DNA from: Streptomyces lydicus
GTDB lineage: Bacteria > Actinomycetota > Actinomycetes > Streptomycetales > Streptomycetaceae
Direction of reading: 5' to 3'
Length of the DNA: 64,000 nucleotides
Assembly: GCF_000717345.1 (NCBI RefSeq)
Contig: NZ_JNZA01000004.1
Location: 62,001 to 126,000 of the forward strand
Part shown: positions 16,575-25,304 of the stretch, piece by piece
Layout of the letters: every line of letters begins with the position of its first letter
Numbering within the stretch: the first letter of the stretch is position 1
Made by a program: the position numbers and the translations under genes
Notes under the pieces: model-generated
Told to the model about the DNA's origin: nothing
Database searches by the model: none
What the model saw: only the letters and a program-made list of their open reading frames with translations

Positions 16575-17168
16575 ATGGCTACGACGACCCTGCGTGAGCT
16601 CAACGGCCTCGACCGGACCCCCGCCTCGCCGGCCGATGCGACGCTGATCCTGATCGACTACCAGAACACCTACACCAGCGGCGTGTTGGAGCTGACGGGA
16701 TGGGAATCCGCCCTCGACGCCGCCGCCGCGCTGCTGGCCAGGGCCCGGAAGGCCGGCACGAAGGTCATCCACGTCATGAACGACGGCGGTGCGGGCAGCC
16801 CGTACGACATCCGGGCCGAGATCGGCCGGATCCACCCCCGGGTGGCTCCCGTCGAGGGCGAACCCGTCGTGGTGAAGACGGCCGCCCCCAACGCGTTTGT
16901 CGGCACCGACCTGGGTGAACACCTCGACGCCGCCGGCCACAAGAACGTCATCATCGCCGGGTTCATGACCAACATGTGCGTGACCTTCACCGCGGAAGGG
17001 GCGTTCCTGCGCGGCAACCAGCCGACAGTGGTCGCCGACGCCTGCGCGACCCGGCCGCTGCAGACCGTGGTGGCCGACGTGTCCGCGGAACAGCTCCACC
17101 ACAGCGCGCTCGCAACGATCGCTGACCTGTACGGAGTCGTCGTCGCCTCCGAGGCGTCCTTGAGCTGA
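16575..17168 (+). CDS. isochorismatase-family cysteine hydrolase
   Basis: A 197-residue hydrolase with the family triad visible: Asp in LILIDYQNTYTSG, Lys in VVKTAAPNAFVGTDL and Cys in GFMTNMCVTFTA. Such enzymes hydrolyse isochorismate, nicotinamide, N-carbamoyl or related amides; the sequence alone does not decide. AGGAGGG lies 7 bases before the ATG. The divergent GlxA/AraC-type regulator with a direct repeat between the two genes suggests substrate-induced expression. Confidence 0.9.
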   Translation: MATTTLRELNGLDRTPASPADATLILIDYQNTYTSGVLELTGWESALDAAAALLARARKAGTKVIHVMNDGGAGSPYDIRAEIGRIHPRVAPVEGEPVVVKTAAPNAFVGTDLGEHLDAAGHKNVIIAGFMTNMCVTFTAEGAFLRGNQPTVVADACATRPLQTVVADVSAEQLHHSALATIADLYGVVVASEASLS

Positions 17169-17198
17169 CGGACCGGGCACGCCCACCGCGTGCTGTGC

Positions 17199-17618
17199 TC
17201 AGCGGATGTCGTGGTCGGGGTGGGTCCGGTCGTACGCGTGCCGCGCCTCGGCGATGGCGGAACGGTGAGCCAGCGACCAGTCGGCGAGCGCCTTGACCAG
17301 GTGGGTCAGGCCGGCCCCGGTCTCGGTCAGGCGGTAGTCGACCTGGGCCGGGACGGTCGGGTAGACGGTGCGCAGCACGAGGCCGTCGCGTTCGAGCCTG
17401 CGCACGGTCAGGGTGAGCATGCGCTGGGAAATGCCGTCGATGGCGCGCTGCAGTGCGCGGAACCGGCGCGGCCCGCTCGCAAGTTCAACGATCACGAGCA
17501 CCGACCATTTGTCGCCGATGCGGTCCAGGACGTCGCGGATGCCGCAGTCGGGGTGGTCCTCGCGTCCGCAGGGATCGAGGTCGGCGGGGGCGGTTACTCC
17601 GGTGTGCGTGAGTGACAT
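17199..17618 (-). CDS. HxlR-family winged-helix regulator
   Basis: A 139-residue HxlR protein: [75 protein letters not shown] is the typical winged helix. Two cysteines sit before it ([14 protein letters not shown]), the position where redox-sensing HxlR proteins such as QorR carry their reactive Cys. It is divergent from an NAD(P)-binding oxidoreductase with 87 bases between, the usual target arrangement of QorR/YodB-like regulators. Quinone or thiol stress sensing is an inference from this context. Confidence 0.9.
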   Translation of the reverse strand: MSLTHTGVTAPADLDPCGREDHPDCGIRDVLDRIGDKWSVLVIVELASGPRRFRALQRAIDGISQRMLTLTVRRLERDGLVLRTVYPTVPAQVDYRLTETGAGLTHLVKALADWSLAHRSAIAEARHAYDRTHPDHDIR

Positions 17619-17705
17619 GGAACTGCCTTCTTGTGGCCGGCGGGCGTGCGATCAAGGATCAAGCCTAGTTACCGATGAGAACCACGACGGAAGACGGCGA
17701 TTGAC

Positions 17706-18527
17706 ATGATCTTGGTGACCGGAGCAAACGGAAACCTCGGCTCGGCCACCCTTGCGGCGCTGCGCGCCCGCGGCGTCGCCGCGACGGGCGGCAGCCGCAT
17801 GCCGGGTGCGGGGATGCGGCGTCTCGACTTCGACGACCCTACGAGCCTCGATCTCGCCGAGGTGTCGACCCTGGTGCTGGTCTCCGCCGGTTATGCCGAG
17901 GACGACCAGGTCGTCGGGCGGCACGCGGCGGTCCTGGACGCCGCCGTCCGCGACGGCGTTCGCCACGTCGTCTACACGAGTCTCACCACCGCCGGCGACC
18001 ACCTCGGCTTCGCGCTCGCGCACCGGGCGACCGAACGCCTTGTGCAGGCCAGCGGATTGCCGTGGACGATCCTGCGCAACGGCCTGTACGCCGAACTCTT
18101 CGGCGGCCTGCTGAGGTGGGCCGGGAACGGCGTGGAATCCGCGTTCGGGGACGGCGCCCTGGCCGCGGTCGCGCGGGAGGATCTCGCCGATGCCGCGGCG
18201 CTCGTTGCGGCGGATCCGGCACGACACAGCGGGCGCGTCCACGACCTCGTCGGCACGCCGATCACGGCGGGTCAGGTGGCCGACCGGCTCGGGGTCCCGC
18301 ACCGCACCATCGACCTGGGCGAGTACCGGCGCAGGCTCCTGGAGGAGACGCCGGGGCTGCTGTCGTTCCAACCGCCCATGCTCGCCTCGATCGCCACCGG
18401 AATCCGCCACGGTTTCCTGGACGGCACCACCCCCGACCTCGCAGACCTTCTCGGCCGCCCGGCCCGCGACCCACTGGCTACGGCCGTCGCAGCCGCGTCC
18501 GCCACGCGACCGGAAACGAGCGCCTAG
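17706..18527 (+). CDS. NAD(P)-binding NmrA/QorB-like oxidoreductase
   Basis: A 273-residue atypical SDR of the NmrA/quinone-oxidoreductase type: Rossmann motif ILVTGANGNLGSATLAALRARG at the N-terminus, VRHVVYTSLTTAG, then LPWTILRNGLYAELFGGLL in the place of the usual active-site helix. Such proteins (E. coli QorB, Corynebacterium Qor2) reduce quinones with NADPH. Divergent from the HxlR regulator at 17618, which probably represses it. Ends with TAG and is followed by the convergent S15-type hydrolase. Confidence 0.87.
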   Translation: MILVTGANGNLGSATLAALRARGVAATGGSRMPGAGMRRLDFDDPTSLDLAEVSTLVLVSAGYAEDDQVVGRHAAVLDAAVRDGVRHVVYTSLTTAGDHLGFALAHRATERLVQASGLPWTILRNGLYAELFGGLLRWAGNGVESAFGDGALAAVAREDLADAAALVAADPARHSGRVHDLVGTPITAGQVADRLGVPHRTIDLGEYRRRLLEETPGLLSFQPPMLASIATGIRHGFLDGTTPDLADLLGRPARDPLATAVAAASATRPETSA

Positions 18528-18595
18528 GAACACGGTGACCTGCGCGGCCCCGGGAAGGGACCGCGGCGGGCCGGGGCGGCGCCGAGGGGTGTGGG

Positions 18596-20269
18596 TCAGC
18601 GCAGGGGCAGCGTCAGTTCGGACGGGTCGGCCGTGGTGGAGCTGAACGAGACCTGGCTTCCCCGTGGGCTACGGCCGCCGTACAGGGGGTCCTTGGTGTC
18701 CACGACCAGCGCCAGCCGGTGTCCGGCGGGCAGGTCGTAGGCGGTGGTGTAGAGCGGGAGGTCCAGCGGGAAGGCACGTCCCGGCGTGCGGTTCGACCAA
18801 CTCTGCGGGGCGTGCGAGATCAGCTTGCCGACGCCGAGGGCGTTGACGTCGTAGAGGTAGGCGAACGCCGTGCCGCGCGAGGTGGAGGCGGTGACCGTCG
18901 TGTGCAACCGCGCGGCGCCGCGCAGGTGTTGCACCGTTTGGTAGGGCGCCGACTGCCACACGGCCGCTGACCGGCGCGGCAGCAGCGGGACGAGGACGGT
19001 CGGGGGCAGGGCGGCGAGCTGGTCGAGCAGGCCGGACAGTTCGGGGATGCCGCCGTCGGCGCCGGAATCCGTGCCGCCGACGACCTGCTGGTGCCACCCG
19101 GGACCCGCTGTCCCGCCGAGCGTGCCGGTGCCGCGGGGGTCCGGGCCGCCCATCCGCAGTTGCGCGGTCCGCGTGCTGACGGCCTGCCAGTCCGGGTAGC
19201 TCTCGTGCGTGCCGCTCGGGCGGACCTCCAGTTCCACCGGCCGCCGGGGGGCCTCACTGCCGGTGGTGGCCTTGAGGTGCTGGTCGAGCCAGTGGCGGGC
19301 GCTCGCCCAGGTGGCGTTGTCCAGCCCCAGCAGGCTGGTCAGCTCCTGTGTGGCGTGGTCTCCGGGGCGCAGTTCGAGCCGCTTGGGGCCGCTCAGCCGC
19401 TGGTAGAAGGCCGTCATCTGGCTGGGGTTGAAGATGCTGTCGCCCCAGGCGTTGGCGAGGAAGACGGCCGTGCCGTGGGCGTTGATCCGGTCGACGTACG
19501 TGGCCGGGGACCTGGTGTGCGCCCACGCGACGACATCGGGCAGGTCGCGGTCGGCAAAGAGGTCCGCCAGGATCCGGGCGAACTCCGGGCTCCGGCGGCC
19601 GGTGGGCGTCTGGATGGCGGTGAGCAGAGCCGCCGCCTGGAGGTGCCGGGTCTGCCCGCCGTAGAGGGAGTCGGTCAGGTCCGCCCAGCCGCTCATCGCC
19701 GCGACCGCCTTGATCCGCGGGTCGAAGGCGGCGCCCAGGAGGGTCAGGCCCCCGCCCAGGGAGAGCCCCACCATGCCGATGCGCCGGCGGTCGGCGGGGG
19801 TGTGGGCGAGGGCCCAGTCGATGACCGAGGACACATCGGCGACGTCCTTGGGCCCTCCGACGTCGACCTGGCCCCCGGAGCGCCAGAAACCGCGGACCGT
19901 GTACGTCACGGCGACGTAGCCGTCGGCGGCCAGTTGCCTGCCCTGGGCGACGTACTCCAGGTCGTTCTGCCCCCAGCTGGCCGGCTGGACGACCAGCGGG
20001 TAGCGGCCCTTCCGGTCGGCGCCGGGCGTGCCGGGGGCGGGGGTGAAGACATGGGCCTTGAGGACGGTGCCGTCCTTCATCGGGATGTCGGTGGTGCGGA
20101 ACGACGGCGCGCCGTGTGCGGCGGCGGTGACCGCGGGGCCGGGGCGGCCGGCCGCCGTGGCAGGAGGCGGGGCGAGGGCGCCGCTCAGGACAAGTGCCGT
20201 GACCAGCACGGCAGTTGTCGTCCTGCGCCGGCCGCGGAGACTGCCGGGCGTACGGCGGGATCGCGCCAT
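18596..20269 (-). CDS. secreted S15/CocE-type acyl peptide hydrolase
   Basis: A 557-residue secreted alpha/beta hydrolase. The signal region is twin-arginine-like or strongly basic (SLRGRRRTTTAVLV, then a hydrophobic stretch to TAAG near residue 42). The hydrolase domain shows VVQPASWGQNDLEYVAQGRQLAADGYVAVTYTVRG, nucleophile GLSLGGG, and the His region RPGDHATQELTSLLG; the C-terminal 200 residues are the beta-rich jelly-roll of the X-Pro dipeptidyl-peptidase C domain (LDLPLYTTAYDLPAGHRLALVVDTKDP). Substrate is uncertain: X-Pro peptidase, ester or amide hydrolase. Start at ATG 20269 with GAGGGAGC upstream. Confidence 0.87.
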   Translation of the reverse strand: MARSRRTPGSLRGRRRTTTAVLVTALVLSGALAPPPATAAGRPGPAVTAAAHGAPSFRTTDIPMKDGTVLKAHVFTPAPGTPGADRKGRYPLVVQPASWGQNDLEYVAQGRQLAADGYVAVTYTVRGFWRSGGQVDVGGPKDVADVSSVIDWALAHTPADRRRIGMVGLSLGGGLTLLGAAFDPRIKAVAAMSGWADLTDSLYGGQTRHLQAAALLTAIQTPTGRRSPEFARILADLFADRDLPDVVAWAHTRSPATYVDRINAHGTAVFLANAWGDSIFNPSQMTAFYQRLSGPKRLELRPGDHATQELTSLLGLDNATWASARHWLDQHLKATTGSEAPRRPVELEVRPSGTHESYPDWQAVSTRTAQLRMGGPDPRGTGTLGGTAGPGWHQQVVGGTDSGADGGIPELSGLLDQLAALPPTVLVPLLPRRSAAVWQSAPYQTVQHLRGAARLHTTVTASTSRGTAFAYLYDVNALGVGKLISHAPQSWSNRTPGRAFPLDLPLYTTAYDLPAGHRLALVVDTKDPLYGGRSPRGSQVSFSSTTADPSELTLPLR

Positions 20270-20468
20270 CGATGCTCCCTCAGGATCTGACCGCGGTGCC
20301 ACGGCGGCACCGGTCCGTTGCGGTGACCGGAAGCGTACGGGCGGCGCATCAGCGCTGGTGAGACGATGATCAGCCAAAAATTACTCTCGGGTAACCCCCG
20401 TTGGCCGGAACCCGCGGGGGCGGCGTCCACGGTGGCGCTTCCCGGCCCGTAGGCGGCCGGCGCGGGCG

Positions 20469-21554
20469 CTACCGGGCAGGGCGGCGGTCGACCGGGGTGC
20501 GCGGCGCGCGGATGGCCACGGCCCGGCGCCGGGTGCCGGACCAGGGGGCCGGCACCGCCTCGATGTCGCGGGCCAAACGGTAGGCGAGCGCCTCGTAGTT
20601 GACCCGCCAGCCACGGAACTGCGGCCATGCCTCCTCGGGCGTGCGCTCCATCGGGTAGCCCTGCTCCCGCATCCGCTCCACGCCGAGCAGGAACTCCTCG
20701 TAGGTCAGCCGCAGCGCGTCGTCGGGGTGGGGGTCGCGGTCGTAGGGGATGCCTTCGATCTCGGCGATGTCGCGCAGGCAGATGAAGCCCGCCCGCAGCG
20801 CCATCCGGACCTCGGCCTGCGGCTGTGAGGGGCTGAAGGCCAGCCGCAGGGCCGCGGCGTCCATGACCGACAACAGCGCGATCAACCAGTTGCGGTGCGC
20901 CTTCGGGGACCGGAAGTGGATCAGGATCGGATAGGTGGTGTGGCTCTCACTCACCCCGGCGCTCCACCGCTCCCAGTTGCGGAACAGTTCGGTGAGGCTG
21001 TCCAGCAGGCCGACCTGCGCGTAACGGGCGAGGATCTCCGGCCCCCAGGGCGGACTGCCGGCGCGGGCCTGCAGCAGTGTCACCTCGGTCTCCCTGCGCT
21101 GGTAGGCGCCGTAGAGCGCGGGCAGATAGCCGACCTGCAAACCGATCACGATCGGGCCCGTGACGGCGGCGAGGAAGTCGATGGCGTTCAGGGTCACGCG
21201 GTTGCCGCTGGCGAAGCCGAGCGTGAACAGCGAGGAACCCGACTCGATCAGCGCCGCCCTGACGCCCAGTCGGCTCACCGCGGCCTCCAGCAGCGCATAG
21301 CCGACCATGAAGGACGTCAGCCAGCCGATCAGGGTGACGACAATGGCCACCGGCCCCATCGGGGCGAGCACCCGGTCCTTGGCCTCGGCGCTCGGCAGGC
21401 GGTCGGCGACCAGCTGGAACGCCCCGTGGACCAGGCGCTGGAAGAAGCGGCCGAAGCTGGAACGCGTCGGCCGGGGAATCACCAGCGAGTGCAGCACCGA
21501 GGAGAAGAGCCCGAGCACGACAACGGCACCGGCGACGCCCAGCAGTACACGCAC
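20469..21554 (-). CDS. membrane protein with ion-channel-like pore segment
   Basis: A 361-residue protein. N-terminal membrane part: helix VLLGVAGAVVVLGLFSSVLHSLVIP, helix VAIVVTLIGWLTSFMVGYALLEAAV, then ALIESGSSLFTLGFASGNRV, resembling a pore loop (TLGFA in the place of TVGYG), and a further helix LAAVTGPIVIGLQVGYLPALYGAY. The C-terminal 200 residues are cytosolic and helical. It resembles actinobacterial two-helix channel-like proteins, but the selectivity filter is not canonical, so conduction is uncertain. The GTG at 21554 has AGGAG 9 bases upstream. It is downstream of xdhC on the same strand, 70 bases apart. Confidence 0.75.
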   Translation of the reverse strand: MRVLLGVAGAVVVLGLFSSVLHSLVIPRPTRSSFGRFFQRLVHGAFQLVADRLPSAEAKDRVLAPMGPVAIVVTLIGWLTSFMVGYALLEAAVSRLGVRAALIESGSSLFTLGFASGNRVTLNAIDFLAAVTGPIVIGLQVGYLPALYGAYQRRETEVTLLQARAGSPPWGPEILARYAQVGLLDSLTELFRNWERWSAGVSESHTTYPILIHFRSPKAHRNWLIALLSVMDAAALRLAFSPSQPQAEVRMALRAGFICLRDIAEIEGIPYDRDPHPDDALRLTYEEFLLGVERMREQGYPMERTPEEAWPQFRGWRVNYEALAYRLARDIEAVPAPWSGTRRRAVAIRAPRTPVDRRPAR

Positions 21555-21624
21555 CCCGGTCCGCTCCTTCCCGCACTCCCACCTCGACGAGGGCAGCGTA
21601 CGGGGCGCCTCCCCCGGGACGGCG

Positions 21625-22767
21625 TCAACCCGGCGGCGGACCGGCCGAAGACGGCACGCTCGCGCATGGGGGCGGGTGGATGGCGGGGTGCGCGGCGGCC
21701 GACAGCGGGACCCCGGTGCCGCCGTGGCGGTCGGCGATGATCTCCGCGGCGATGGAGAGGGCCGTCTCCTGCGGCGTCCGGGCGCCGAGGTCGAGGCCGA
21801 TGGGGCTGCGCAGCCGGGACAGTTCGGCCTCGCTGACACCCGCTTCGCGCAGCCGCCGGGCGCGGTCCCGGTGCGTACGCCGCGAGCCCATCGCGCCGAC
21901 GTAGGCGACCGGGAGCGTCAGCGCGAGCGCGAGGAGCGGCACGTCGAACTTGTGGTCGTGGGTCAGGACGCACAGCACCGTACGGGCGTCCACCTCCGTC
22001 GCCGCCAGATAGCGGTGCGGCCACTCGACGACGATCTCGTCGGCGTCCGGGAAGCGGGCGGGCGTCGCGAAGACGGGCCGGGCGTCGCAGACCGTCACGC
22101 GGTAGCCGAGGAACCGGCCCACCCGTACCAGCGCCGACGCGAAGTCGATCGCACCGAAGACGATCATGCGGGGTGCGGGGACACTCGACTCGACGAACAG
22201 CGTCAGCGGACGGCCGCAACGGCCGCCGTCCTCGCCGATGACGACGGAGCCCGTACGGCCGGCATCCAGCAGCGCCACCGCCTCGTCGGCCGCGGCGCGG
22301 TCCGGGCCCGGGCCGGCACCGAGGCTGCCCTCGAAGGAACCGTCGGCGCGGACGAGCAGGACGCGGCCCAGCAGACCGGCCGGGCCGTCGCTGATGCGGG
22401 CCAGGGCGACCGGCCGGCCCGCCGCAGCGGCCGCCAGACCTTCGGGGACGACCCCGCCGTCGACCCGGGTGACCAGGACGTCGAGGCTGCCGCCGCAGGT
22501 CAGGCCGACGGCGAAGGCGTCCTCAGGGTGGTAGCCGAAGCGTTCACGCACGGGTCTGCCGTCGTCGAGCACCTGCCGGCACAACTCGTAGACCGCGCCC
22601 TCCACGCAACCTCCGGACACCGAGCCGATCGCGGTGCCCGCACCGTCCACGGCCAGCGCGGCGCCCAGCTGACGGGGCGCGCTGCCGCCGACCTCCACCA
22701 CGGTGGCGACGGCGAACGGGCGGCCCTGCCCGGCCCAGCGGTGCAGCTCCTCGGCGATCTCCAGCAT
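21625..22767 (-). CDS. xdhC: XdhC/CoxI-family protein
   Basis: A 380-residue XdhC-type molybdenum-cofactor insertion/maturation protein. N-terminal XdhC_CoxI domain: FAVATVVEVGGSAPRQLGAALAV, GSVSGGCVEGAVYE and FAVGLTCGGSLDVLV; C-terminal Rossmann domain: MIVFGAIDFASALVRVGRFLGYRVTVCDARPVFA and VAYVGAMGSRRTHRDR. XdhC delivers sulfurated Moco to xanthine dehydrogenase or CO-dehydrogenase-type enzymes, yet no such enzyme genes are in the window, so it is an orphan copy. The Rossmann glycine pattern is FGAID instead of GxGxxG. GGAGG lies 6 bases before the ATG. Confidence 0.9.
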   Translation of the reverse strand: MLEIAEELHRWAGQGRPFAVATVVEVGGSAPRQLGAALAVDGAGTAIGSVSGGCVEGAVYELCRQVLDDGRPVRERFGYHPEDAFAVGLTCGGSLDVLVTRVDGGVVPEGLAAAAAGRPVALARISDGPAGLLGRVLLVRADGSFEGSLGAGPGPDRAAADEAVALLDAGRTGSVVIGEDGGRCGRPLTLFVESSVPAPRMIVFGAIDFASALVRVGRFLGYRVTVCDARPVFATPARFPDADEIVVEWPHRYLAATEVDARTVLCVLTHDHKFDVPLLALALTLPVAYVGAMGSRRTHRDRARRLREAGVSEAELSRLRSPIGLDLGARTPQETALSIAAEIIADRHGGTGVPLSAAAHPAIHPPPCASVPSSAGPPPG

Positions 22768-22880
22768 CCCGGCCTCCTCACCAGGGCGGCGACGCCCGGC
22801 GGCGCGCCCGGGGCGCCGGGTCCGTGACCGACCGCGCGACCGGTGCCACCACCGGCCGCACGGGTCGCGCGCGGGCCGGC

Positions 22881-23351
22881 TCAGCCCTGGATCTCGATAT
22901 GACGCGGCTTGGCCGCCTTGGCCTTGGGGATGGTCACCTTGAGGACGCCGTCGGAAAGGGCTGCCTCGACGTCGTCGGCCCTGACGTCCGTGGGCAGCAG
23001 GGCGCGGTACTCGAAGCGGCCCACCGGGCGCCCCCGGCGGCGCAGCACGCCCTCCCGTTCGCGTTCGGTGATTTCCCCCGTGATGGCCAGCTCGTGCTCG
23101 GTGATCTCGACATCGATGTCCTCGCGCTTCGCGCCGGGCAGTTCGCACTCGATCACATATGCGTCGTCGGTCTCGGTCATGTCGGCCAGTGGCGCCCAGG
23201 CCATCGTCTCGCTCAAGGACCGGGAGAGCCCGGCCGACTCCAGGAAGCGGTTCATCCGCTCGAAGATGTCCTCGAAGTCGGTGGTCATCTCGGACCGGGG
23301 GGATCCCCGCTCCGTCAGGGTGCCGTGACGGTGTCGGGCGGGCAGAGTCAT
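22881..23351 (-). CDS. Hsp20 / alpha-crystallin small heat-shock protein
   Basis: A 156-residue small heat-shock protein with a full alpha-crystallin domain: MTETDDAYVIECELPGAKREDIDVEITEHELAITGEITERE, GRPVGRFEYRALLPTDVRADDVEAALSDGVLKVTIPKAKAAKPRHIEI. The N-terminal region (residues 1-45) is short and includes a second possible start (MTTDFEDIF). It acts as an ATP-independent holdase. The ATG at 23351 is supported by AGGTGATC upstream. No RheA-type or CTTGAGT-N7-ACTCAAG (HspR) site is seen in the 250 bases upstream; instead there is a 7-bp inverted repeat at 23455-23472. Confidence 0.94.
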   Translation of the reverse strand: MTLPARHRHGTLTERGSPRSEMTTDFEDIFERMNRFLESAGLSRSLSETMAWAPLADMTETDDAYVIECELPGAKREDIDVEITEHELAITGEITEREREGVLRRRGRPVGRFEYRALLPTDVRADDVEAALSDGVLKVTIPKAKAAKPRHIEIQG

Positions 23352-23454
23352 CGCGATCACCTCGCTGAGGGACGGCAGTGCAGATGCTTCTTCCATGCTG
23401 ACGGCGGCCCGCGCGACCGGCACCTCGGCCGCCCGCGCCGCCCCGGGGACCCGA

Positions 23455-23472
23455 ACCCTCCTTACGGAGGGT
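23455..23472. promoter_or_regulatory. 7-bp inverted repeat upstream of hsp20
   Basis: ACCCTCC at 23455-23461, spacer TTAC, GGAGGGT at 23466-23472, about 104 bp upstream of the hsp20 ATG and 131 bp before the divergent glycosyltransferase. It could be an operator, or a hairpin in a long leader. Function not known. Confidence 0.4.
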
Positions 23473-23589
23473 GACCGGACGCACATCCCGGGCGACGAAT
23501 CCCCGCCGTCCGCCGGAACTGACACCTGACGCTCGGTCAGGTGCGGGTCAGGCGCGCACACATGGGGGCAGATTCGTATACCCCGACCG

Positions 23590-23595
23590 TATAGT
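23590..23595 (+). promoter_or_regulatory. possible -10 element of a leaderless promoter
   Basis: TATAGT lies at 23590-23595, just before the ATG at 23603 of the glycosyltransferase gene. The spacing would put the transcription start at or next to the start codon, and no Shine-Dalgarno sequence is present. A clear -35 element was not found. Confidence 0.35.
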
Positions 23596-23602
23596 GCCCG
23601 CC

Positions 23603-25165
23603 ATGGCTGTCGATCTCCGTCATGGATCCCCCGGTGCCGGTGAGCGGACAGCCACGCGCGGCCCCGCGGGACCGCGCCGGTGGCCGTCCTGGGTGGTCCC
23701 CGGCGGCCCCGCGCTCCTGGCGCTCGCACTGGGACTGTGGGGGTTGCGCCGCCAGGACGCACTGTGGCGGGACGAGGCCGCGACGTGGGAGGTGGCCCAA
23801 CGGTCACTGCCCGAGATCTGGCACCTGCTCGGTCACGTCGACGTCGTCCACGGGCTCTACTACCTGCTGATCCACGCGGTGTTCGAGGTCTTCGGAGCCG
23901 GTCCGGCCGTGCTGCGGCTGCCCTCGGTGCTGGCCGTCACCGTCGCCGCGGCGGCCACCGCGGCGACCGCCCGCCGGCTCACCGGCCCCATGGGCGCACT
24001 CGCGGCCGGGCTGGTACCGGCCCTGCTGCCGGTGATGCAGCGCTACGCGCAGGAGGGCCGCTCGTTCGCGCTGGTGACCGCCGGGGTGGCGGTGGCGACC
24101 TGGCTTCTGGTGGGCGTGCTGTGCCCGGCGGAGTCCGACGGCCCGCGGGACGGTCGCGGGCGGCGGATGGCGTACGGGTGGCGCTGGGCCGGCTACACGG
24201 TCGTCATGCTCGGCACCGCCCTGCTCAACTGGCTGTCGCTGTTCGCCCTGGCGGCCCACGGCGTCACCGTCCTGATCGCCCGGCGGTCCGGTCAACGCCC
24301 GCAGCCGGCACGGTGGTTGACGGCCGCCGCGGTCATAGTGCCGGGGGCCCTGCCGCTCGTTCTCGCCAGCCGTCCGCAGGCGGGCCAGGTGGCGTGGATA
24401 CCGCCCGCCTCCGCTGCCAGTCTGCTCGGGGTGACCGCGATGCTGGTGGTCGCCCTGGCGTGTGCCCGGGTGCCGCGCCCCGCGGGCACCGAGCCGTCGC
24501 CGGTGTCGGTGGGCCTGCCGCTGCTCGCCGTGCCGCAACTCGGGCTGCTGCTGGCCTCCTGGCTCGTCACGCCGCTCTACGTCGACCGCTATGTGCTGTT
24601 CTCCTACCTCGGGCTGGCGCTGCTCGTCGGCCCCGCCGTCGGCTGGGCGGTGCGGACGGCGGGCGCGTACGCCTGGAGGCGCGGCGGGGTGCGGGTGCGG
24701 GGCGAGGCGCTGCTCGCCGGAATCGTCGCGGTGGTGTTCCTGGCGCTGCTGCCGCTCGAACTGGGCCTGCGCGAGCCGACGAGCCGCACCGACGACGTGC
24801 GGGTGGCGGCGGCAGAGGTCGCGGCGCTCGCCCACCCCGGGGACGGCGTCGTGTACATACCCGACCAGCGGCGTGATGCCGCGCTCGTGACGCCGTCGTC
24901 GTTCCGCGGACTCGACGACCTCGCGCTGGCGGAGGACCCGGTCACCTCCGGGACGCTGTACGGCGTCGAGGCGTCGCCCGCCCGCATAAGGGCCGCCATG
25001 CTGGCCCGCCACCGCATCGTCCTGGTCAGCGACACCGAGCCCGCCCCGCTGCCGCCCGCCCCCCGCGACCTGGTCAAACGCACGGTTCTCGACCGGTACT
25101 TCGTCCGCGTCACGACCGCCGACACCGGGGGGCGCCGGGTGGCGGTGTACGAAAGGGCCCGCTGA
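23603..25165 (+). CDS. GT-C-type membrane glycosyltransferase (mannosyltransferase-like)
   Basis: A 520-residue polytopic protein of the GT39/ArnT-PMT type. After TM1 comes LWRDEAATWEVAQRSLPEIW, holding the Asp-Glu catalytic pair of the first extracytoplasmic loop of GT-C enzymes; HLLGHVDVVHGLYYLLIHAVF and RYAQEGRSFALV follow, as in actinobacterial mannosyltransferases using polyprenyl-phosphate sugars. About ten further hydrophobic segments are seen, and a soluble C-terminal domain (VYIPDQRRDAALV to the end). It probably modifies cell-envelope polymers or proteins. There is almost no leader: a TATAGT element ends 7 bases before the ATG, suggesting a leaderless transcript. Confidence 0.87.
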   Translation: MAVDLRHGSPGAGERTATRGPAGPRRWPSWVVPGGPALLALALGLWGLRRQDALWRDEAATWEVAQRSLPEIWHLLGHVDVVHGLYYLLIHAVFEVFGAGPAVLRLPSVLAVTVAAAATAATARRLTGPMGALAAGLVPALLPVMQRYAQEGRSFALVTAGVAVATWLLVGVLCPAESDGPRDGRGRRMAYGWRWAGYTVVMLGTALLNWLSLFALAAHGVTVLIARRSGQRPQPARWLTAAAVIVPGALPLVLASRPQAGQVAWIPPASAASLLGVTAMLVVALACARVPRPAGTEPSPVSVGLPLLAVPQLGLLLASWLVTPLYVDRYVLFSYLGLALLVGPAVGWAVRTAGAYAWRRGGVRVRGEALLAGIVAVVFLALLPLELGLREPTSRTDDVRVAAAEVAALAHPGDGVVYIPDQRRDAALVTPSSFRGLDDLALAEDPVTSGTLYGVEASPARIRAAMLARHRIVLVSDTEPAPLPPAPRDLVKRTVLDRYFVRVTTADTGGRRVAVYERAR

Positions 25166-25304
25166 TCACGGGCGCTGATGCGGCTGCGCCGTCGGATTCC
25201 GCAGCCCGCCGCCGACGCGGGACCTCACGGGAGGTTCCCGGGCCGACGGCGACGCGGCCAGCAGGACGGAGCACGTACCTGACGCAGGTGACCGTCGTTG
25301 CGGG

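Noticed and set aside
23352..23602. RheA or HspR operator upstream of hsp20
   Set aside because: I looked for TGTCATC-N5-GATGACA and CTTGAGT-N7-ACTCAAG and found neither; only a 7-bp hairpin is present.
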